Below are positions 59,551-64,000 of a DNA stretch of 64,000 bases, piece by piece. The DNA is taken from positions 7,206,036 through 7,270,035 of the forward strand of contig JAQFVV010006231.1 of the NCBI GenBank assembly GCA_028023455.1. Direction: 5' to 3'. The notes under the pieces were generated by a model. It was not told the origin of the DNA. It ran no database searches and saw only the letters and a list, made by a program, of their open reading frames with translations. The position numbers and the translations under genes were made by a program. The DNA comes from Epiperipatus broadwayi (Eukaryota; Onychophora; Udeonychophora; Euonychophora; Peripatidae). Each line of letters opens with the position of its first letter. Within the stretch, counting starts at the first letter, position 1.

Positions 59551-59762
59551 TGGGAGACAACGAAAGAGATATTGAATTCTATCTCTCTCAGCATTTATGT
59601 AAACAAAGCTTGTTAGGAGCTATTGGTAAAGCTCCATCTAGTAATCATAAAATTCAAGCTAAAAGCAAGTTACGAAATTTATAACTTGTTTTGTTTATCA
59701 TATATATATATTTGATGAACTTCACATTTGTTATCTATTACTACAACTCATTATTTTAATTG

Positions 59763-59866
59763 CGTTTATGTAAACAAAGTTTGTTAGGAGCTATTGGTAA
59801 AGCTCCATCTAGTGATCATAAAATGCAAGCTAAAAGCATGTTATGAAATTTATAACTTGTTTTTTC
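59763..59866 (+). mobile_element. Short family B fragment flanked by an imperfect direct repeat
   Basis: About 100 bp of the B unit end (GTTTATGTAAACAAAG through AAATTTATAACTTG) lies between two near-identical stretches of about 24 bp (CTATTACTACAACTCATTAT at 59,735; CTATTATTACAACATCATTA at 59,867). These look like a target duplication, so this may be an insertion separate from the palindrome. Confidence 0.6.
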
Positions 59867-59889
59867 TATTATTACAACATCATTATTTT

Positions 59890-61239
59890 ATTTGGGGATG
59901 ATTTGAATTTAATTTGCCTCAAACTATTTTAATCTTTATTAAGAACTAAAATGTATAATTTTTTTAAAAAAAAAAACTTGTACTGGCATTTGTAAGTATT
60001 ATAAAAATGTTCCTCACAAATTTATCTCTTGGATACATTGATCAAATAGATCAATTGAATATTATTTCACAAATGTTTCTTTTAACAATATAAAGAAAAC
60101 TGCCCTAATTAATGCAATTTTTGGAGTCACTTTCGATTGGTAAAATATTATTCAGATTCTAAAATTTTTGTGTGCCACAATCCTTGTTAAAATTTTCATT
60201 CTAATTCCTACATATTGTTTTACTATATATTTTATCTCTAAATTTAATTTTTGTTCTACATGTGTTCTTTGCAGCTTTTAGTCCTAACATGTACATATTT
60301 CATTCGGCCTTGGTTATCAAGCTTTTATAAATAGACAATTTCAAATATTTCTATGAAATTATGTTAAAAATTGAAATCATTCAATGTTTCTTTTGTTCTT
60401 CAAACTGTCTGAATAATGTGGACAGCATATTATGCCTTTTTATTTGTGAATAAAAAAACATATGTTAAAAAAAATCAAGATTTGTTTAACACACACATAT
60501 GAATTATATATTTTTTTTTTCTTGGATTTTTAGTTTGATGGAGAATGGAAATTAAAAGATTTTATCCATATAAACAGAAATAACTTTAGCTTTTTGATGT
60601 TGCTAGGAAACTATCAATTACTACTAATTAACAATCTTTGTTTTCTCCATTAACCTAAAATAGCTCTTTTCTTGGGGATTTATTAAAGTAAAAGGGATGT
60701 CCTCTTTTACTTCAAACCCAAGTTCTTATAAAGATTTAAATCTGGAAAGGTGTGAGATTGTAGAAGAATAGCATCTTCTTTGATATCCTGAAAATAATAA
60801 TTAATCTTTAGAGAGTTGTACCTGTAGAATTATATATATGTGTCCTCAAATTTTTACCTGAAAAAATTATAATTAAAAATGCAATATTCATATATCTTTA
60901 ACAGTTGTTCGAGTTGTTAAATTACATATGTCAATCTTCCATCTGTTTTTAATTGGCTTTGTATATTACATTATGGTTATATATTTGAACTTGTGTATTA
61001 AATCATAGTTATACTATATCTTAGCCATGTAAAGGCTAATCATCTTAAGGATAACTTTTCATTGTAAATTTTTGAAAATATTTTGTGTAGTTTGAAAATA
61101 AATAAATAAATATTTGCAAAAATTAATTTACAGAGATAAAGACAAAAATAGAAGAACAATTACTTTACTAATTTTTTAGATCTAAAACACTTTGACAATG
61201 AATTATGGATTCTGGAAATAGTACTTAAAAAGTGCAGAA
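59890..61239. other. AT-rich stretch, nothing recognised
   Basis: No exon matching the expected continuation of SAAL1 was found here, and no repeat copy was recognised. Confidence 0.5.
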
Positions 61240-63300
61240 TTTCACACAGTGACATTATATATAAGAAATACTTTTTTCATTTTTCCAGTCTTGCAATTCC
61301 ATACTTAAATAATCTCCATTTATTTTTATTTCCTTAGCTTATGGTTTTAATCTAAAAAATACTCCCCATTATGCTGCAAAAAGTTTTGGAGAAATGGAAT
61401 TACTCTTCTGTTAACTCTCATCATTGTTAACCTTAGTAACATTATGTAATCTAATGCTTTTTTTTTTTGCATGTTTTATAAACATTTTTCAGAATCTCAC
61501 AATATCCCAGGTGTGTGTCTTGATCTTTTAAAGCTTTAATCTCTGCTGAAGTATGTGTGGAATCATGTATTTTTTTTTTTTCATAATTAAAAATCCAAAG
61601 CAAAATGGCAACTCATACTCATTATTCTTTCTATAACTTTTTTATAATGGTCTTTTGCTTGATAAGTTGTAATGATAGTAACAATGATCTTGTCTAACAC
61701 TGTGATTTCCAATGTACTCCTTTTTAAATATTATTATTTATCAACCACTACTGTATTTTTCTAATCATCCACTATATTTTTATTTTTTAGACATTTATTA
61801 TGTAGTTTTGTCTGCAATTTCTTGATTTGTTCACTTCTTTTAAAATACAGTAATTATAATAATTCCATGATTCTTGAAACTTCTCCTTTCTCATTGATTT
61901 TAAATGTTTGCCTCACTTTATCATTAAAATATTTGTCATTTCAAAAGATGTAATAATTAGAAGGATTATTTAGTTTTTTTCCTCTTTATAACCATATAAT
62001 TTTTTTGTAGTATTCTTCTAAATACTTGTTGTTGCCCATCTTACTTTTAAATGATAGTAACATATTTTCTTTTTGTTGTCAAAGAGATATTCCATAATCA
62101 AGAAGTTATTTTATATTTTTAAGGCTTTTGTTCTCTTCCACAACTTTTCTTGCCTCTTCATATTTATATTGACTTACAGCGTCATTAATTTTTTATTGTA
62201 TCAATTTACAGAATTACAGATAATTCACCTTCTTTGTAAAATATTTTCATATTACTTTTCATATATTGCCTTGTCTCAATTAAAAATTTATTGCTGAATT
62301 GCATCTTTTTTGTAAAAGTTATGTTATTCAAATCTGAGTCATCTTGGAAATTGATTAATATTTTAATACAATTCATAGGTTTTAGTTTAAGTTTATTGGA
62401 GTATTTTTCAAGGTTGGCATTCCTAATACTATTATATGTTATAGCTTTTATCTTGTTAGTTTTGTGTTAATGTGTATCCTACATCTTGTTGAATTTTTTT
62501 AAGCACAGATTTGAAATATTATTTTCTGTTATTCAAAAGAAATTCATCTTTGCTTTATCTTGATTTGGATACTTCCACATTCATTTCTGCTTTTGATTTT
62601 TCTTTTAAAAGAAATTCATAGTATATAATTTTTTTCTGCAAATTCCAAAACTGTTTTCCTCTCCCATTTTTTTTTCCATAATCATATTTTCTTACTTGAC
62701 TGACCTCTCCCATTTTTTTTTCCATAATCATATTTTCTTACTTGACTGATCTTTCAATTATTTCTAGTTTAGCATTAAAATCTTCAGTAATAATTTTAAA
62801 AATATTGTTTGGTATAAATAAAACCATTCTATAGAGTAATATGATGATATTTCATCATCAGAATAAGAACTTGTTGGGTCATAAACCTGAATTATTTGCA
62901 TTTGGTGTTTTTCTATTAAATTGAATATTGTCACTCTGTCTGATATACCATCAATTTCCACAATGTTATTCTTTCATCTTTTTTTTTATGTAATGAATCC
63001 TACACTTTTAGTACTTTTTATATTTGAACAAGTCAATTATCTCTTCACCTTTTCTTTAACTTTACAAAGTCCATCAATATTTCATTTTATATTAGATGAT
63101 TGTTTCCAATTAATTTCCAAAATGGATGATTAAGCAAAAGATCATAATCAAATAGCAGCCCAGGTTCATCACCAGGTTATTTTCAGCACATTCTGCCTTT
63201 AGTTGTCAACTGTTTTCTTGGCTGATGATTTTACAGTCTCCAGAAAATGAGGACAATTTATTTTTATTTGTCATGATCGTAAATATAAAAGAGATTCAAC
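61240..63300 (-). mobile_element. RTE-like LINE, second copy, heavily decayed
   Basis: This shares family with the element at 14.7-17.6 kb. On the minus strand, the 5' segment near 63,180-63,290 aligns with 17,520-17,625. The endonuclease remnant MEIDGISDRVTIFNLIEKHQ, then MQIIQVYDPTSSYSDDEI (62,961-62,860), matches the other copy. RT-region blocks recur around 61,300-61,640, where the nucleotide order is like 15,470-15,790. Many indels and expanded poly-T runs break it up. It is older than, or less protected than, the first copy. Confidence 0.75.
62659..62748. repeat. Perfect two-copy tandem duplication, 45-bp unit
   Basis: CCTCTCCCATTTTTTTTTCC and the following bases up to TTACTTGACTGA repeat exactly once inside the decayed LINE. 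Confidence 0.85.
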
Positions 63301-63379
63301 ATTTACATACTTCTTTAAGAGCAGTTTTTTTTCTCCTACTGCAAGTTTTAATGATTAATTTAACATGTAACAGTAGTAC

Positions 63380-63780
63380 TATATTATTCACATCCCCAAA
63401 CTTGTTTCTGGTTTTAATTTCATTAGTGAGAATTTAGGTTTTAAAGTTGGAACTAATATAATTACTGACTTAGTATCTGATTAGTATGCAAACAAGTTGG
63501 TTTGGGTCAAAATCTCAAAGTTTTTTTTTATTTCAGAATATTAGCTTAAATAGTATCAAGGAGTAAAAGGAGTCTGCTAAATACATAAGTGCATTAGTTC
63601 CAAGTTTGAATTTTAGTTTGTGAAAATGAATGCAAAATCCAGAAACCAATCTTTGAGATATGGGTATTATAGCAATATACTATCTGATGTTCATTGATTA
63701 CTTAAACTTATAATAAATGTCTCTAGACTAGGCAGAAGAGATTGTTCTTCGAATCACATGAGTATTAAGTATTTAAGGAA
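63380..63780. mobile_element. Hammerhead repeat family C: inverted pair, decayed
   Basis: A minus-oriented piece (about 63,380-63,480) and a plus-oriented piece (about 63,620-63,780) are both alignable with the family C units at 54.9-55.5 kb. The plus piece shows CCAGAAACCAATCTTTGAGA, a decayed right half of the ribozyme, then blocks matching GATTATTCAAACTTAC and AGAGAATTGCTCTT of the other locus. Confidence 0.6.
63393..63432 (-). ncRNA. Hammerhead ribozyme remnant, family C
   Basis: Minus strand: TTCTCA, CTAATGA (G5 lost), decayed stem II, GAA, ACAAGT, T, TGGGGA. Stem I still pairs through wobbles, but the core and cleavage base are mutated. It is probably inactive. Confidence 0.55.
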
Positions 63781-64000
63781 GTTTTGTGATGTGGTGGCAA
63801 CCACCACGTTACTATATAATTACAAGTAAAATGCCATCATCACAAATCTTCATTCATTATTTTTCTATAATGCCCACCCAGAGAATCCCCCGGTTGCAGA
63901 TAGAGGAATGGCCTTTAGGTATGAAGGTTAGCTGTGAATAAAGTACTGTAAATAAACATTCTCTGTCAGTGGAATAACGTTCACTATCAGGGAGCAGTGA

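Larger units (their letters stand above)
58992..59700 (+). mobile_element. Family B hammerhead repeat, plus-strand copies (right half of the palindrome)
   Basis: These are two B units in the plus orientation, mirror images of 56,803-57,531. They end in an AT-rich stretch (ATATATATAT) at 59,700, as the left half begins with one at 56,790. Ribozymes are at 59,100-59,144 and 59,506-59,550. Confidence 0.8.
56803..59866. mobile_element. 3-kb palindromic composite of hammerhead families B and D
   Basis: Order along the plus strand: B unit (minus) 56,803-57,220; B unit (minus) 57,221 to about 57,531; D unit (minus) 57,532-57,999; partial D unit (minus) 58,000-58,417; inverted D (plus) 58,418 to about 58,991; B unit (plus) about 58,992-59,410; B unit (plus) about 59,411-59,700; and a short B piece (plus) 59,763-59,866. 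Left and right halves are reverse complements over most of their length, with the centre at 58,418. The similarity is high, so the structure is young compared with the LINEs nearby. Open frames in it are repeated shadows (for example NERDIEFYL occurs several times) and I do not consider them genes. Confidence 0.85.

Noticed and set aside
56752-59684. Repeated open frames with a shared NERDIEFYL-containing peptide in the B repeats
   Set aside because: They overlap the ribozyme motif and differ in length and frame between copies. There is no family resemblance, and the repeats behave as non-coding units.
60270-60330. Possible next SAAL1 exon after TTTGCAG at about 60,276
   Set aside because: In the required phase (1 nt to complete the split Arg codon) it meets a stop after two codons and does not resemble the SAAL1 helix that should follow.

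Overview
The window looks like nuclear DNA of an invertebrate animal. It is very AT-rich (roughly three quarters A+T by eye), has canonical GT/AG introns of more than 20 kb, and most recognisable sequence is decayed transposable element. The only host gene with support is a SAAL1 orthologue. A titin/twitchin-type FN3-Ig fragment also points to a bilaterian. The mixture of RTE-like LINEs, Penelope-like elements and hammerhead-ribozyme repeats is common in molluscs, chelicerates and flatworms, and I cannot choose among these. There are no bacterial-type genes; nearly all long open frames are chance or pieces of decayed elements.

Layout. 1-9 kb: a broken Ty3/gypsy pol remnant (2.8-4.9 kb), a mariner-like remnant (6.7-7.2 kb) and a muscle-protein FN3-Ig pseudogene fragment (8.7-9.2 kb). 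SAAL1 lies on the plus strand with four recognisable exons at 9,990, 31,878, 54,765 and 55,711. The phases are compatible, and the first two visible introns are about 21.8 and 22.8 kb. The 5' and 3' ends of the gene were not found. Its introns hold an RTE LINE on the minus strand (14.7-17.6 kb), a 700-bp-arm inverted repeat (18.7-20.9 kb), a head-to-head pair of Penelope-like fragments with RT-thumb and GIY-YIG sequence (26.8-28.7 kb), a second LINE family on the minus strand (36.6-39.8 kb), a minus-strand Ty3/gypsy fragment (47 kb), further LINE pieces (47.6-49.7, 53.5-53.9 and 61.2-63.3 kb), and two tRNA-derived SINE candidates.

The most interesting layer is a set of short repeats that each contain a hammerhead-ribozyme (HHR) motif. 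I find four families: A (unit about 460 bp), B (about 418 bp), C (fragments, about 380 bp spacing) and D (about 468 bp). In A, B and D the conserved core is flanked by a 5-6 bp stem I, a 3-4 bp stem II, and a loopless self-complementary stem III (ACTAGT, ACCATGGT, ATACGTAT). That is the design known for small HHRs of Penelope-like elements, which work as dimers. Copies are head-to-tail multimers fused to inverted copies, and four family A insertions are flanked by 12-15 bp target-site duplications. At 56.8-59.9 kb, families B and D are nested in a 3-kb palindromic composite. Several ribozymes face the same way as SAAL1 and would be present in its pre-mRNA.

How the parts relate: the Penelope-like fragments are a plausible relative of the machinery that moved the HHR repeats, by analogy with retrozymes. 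This window has no intact reverse transcriptase and nothing that proves the link. Coordinates of decayed elements are approximate.
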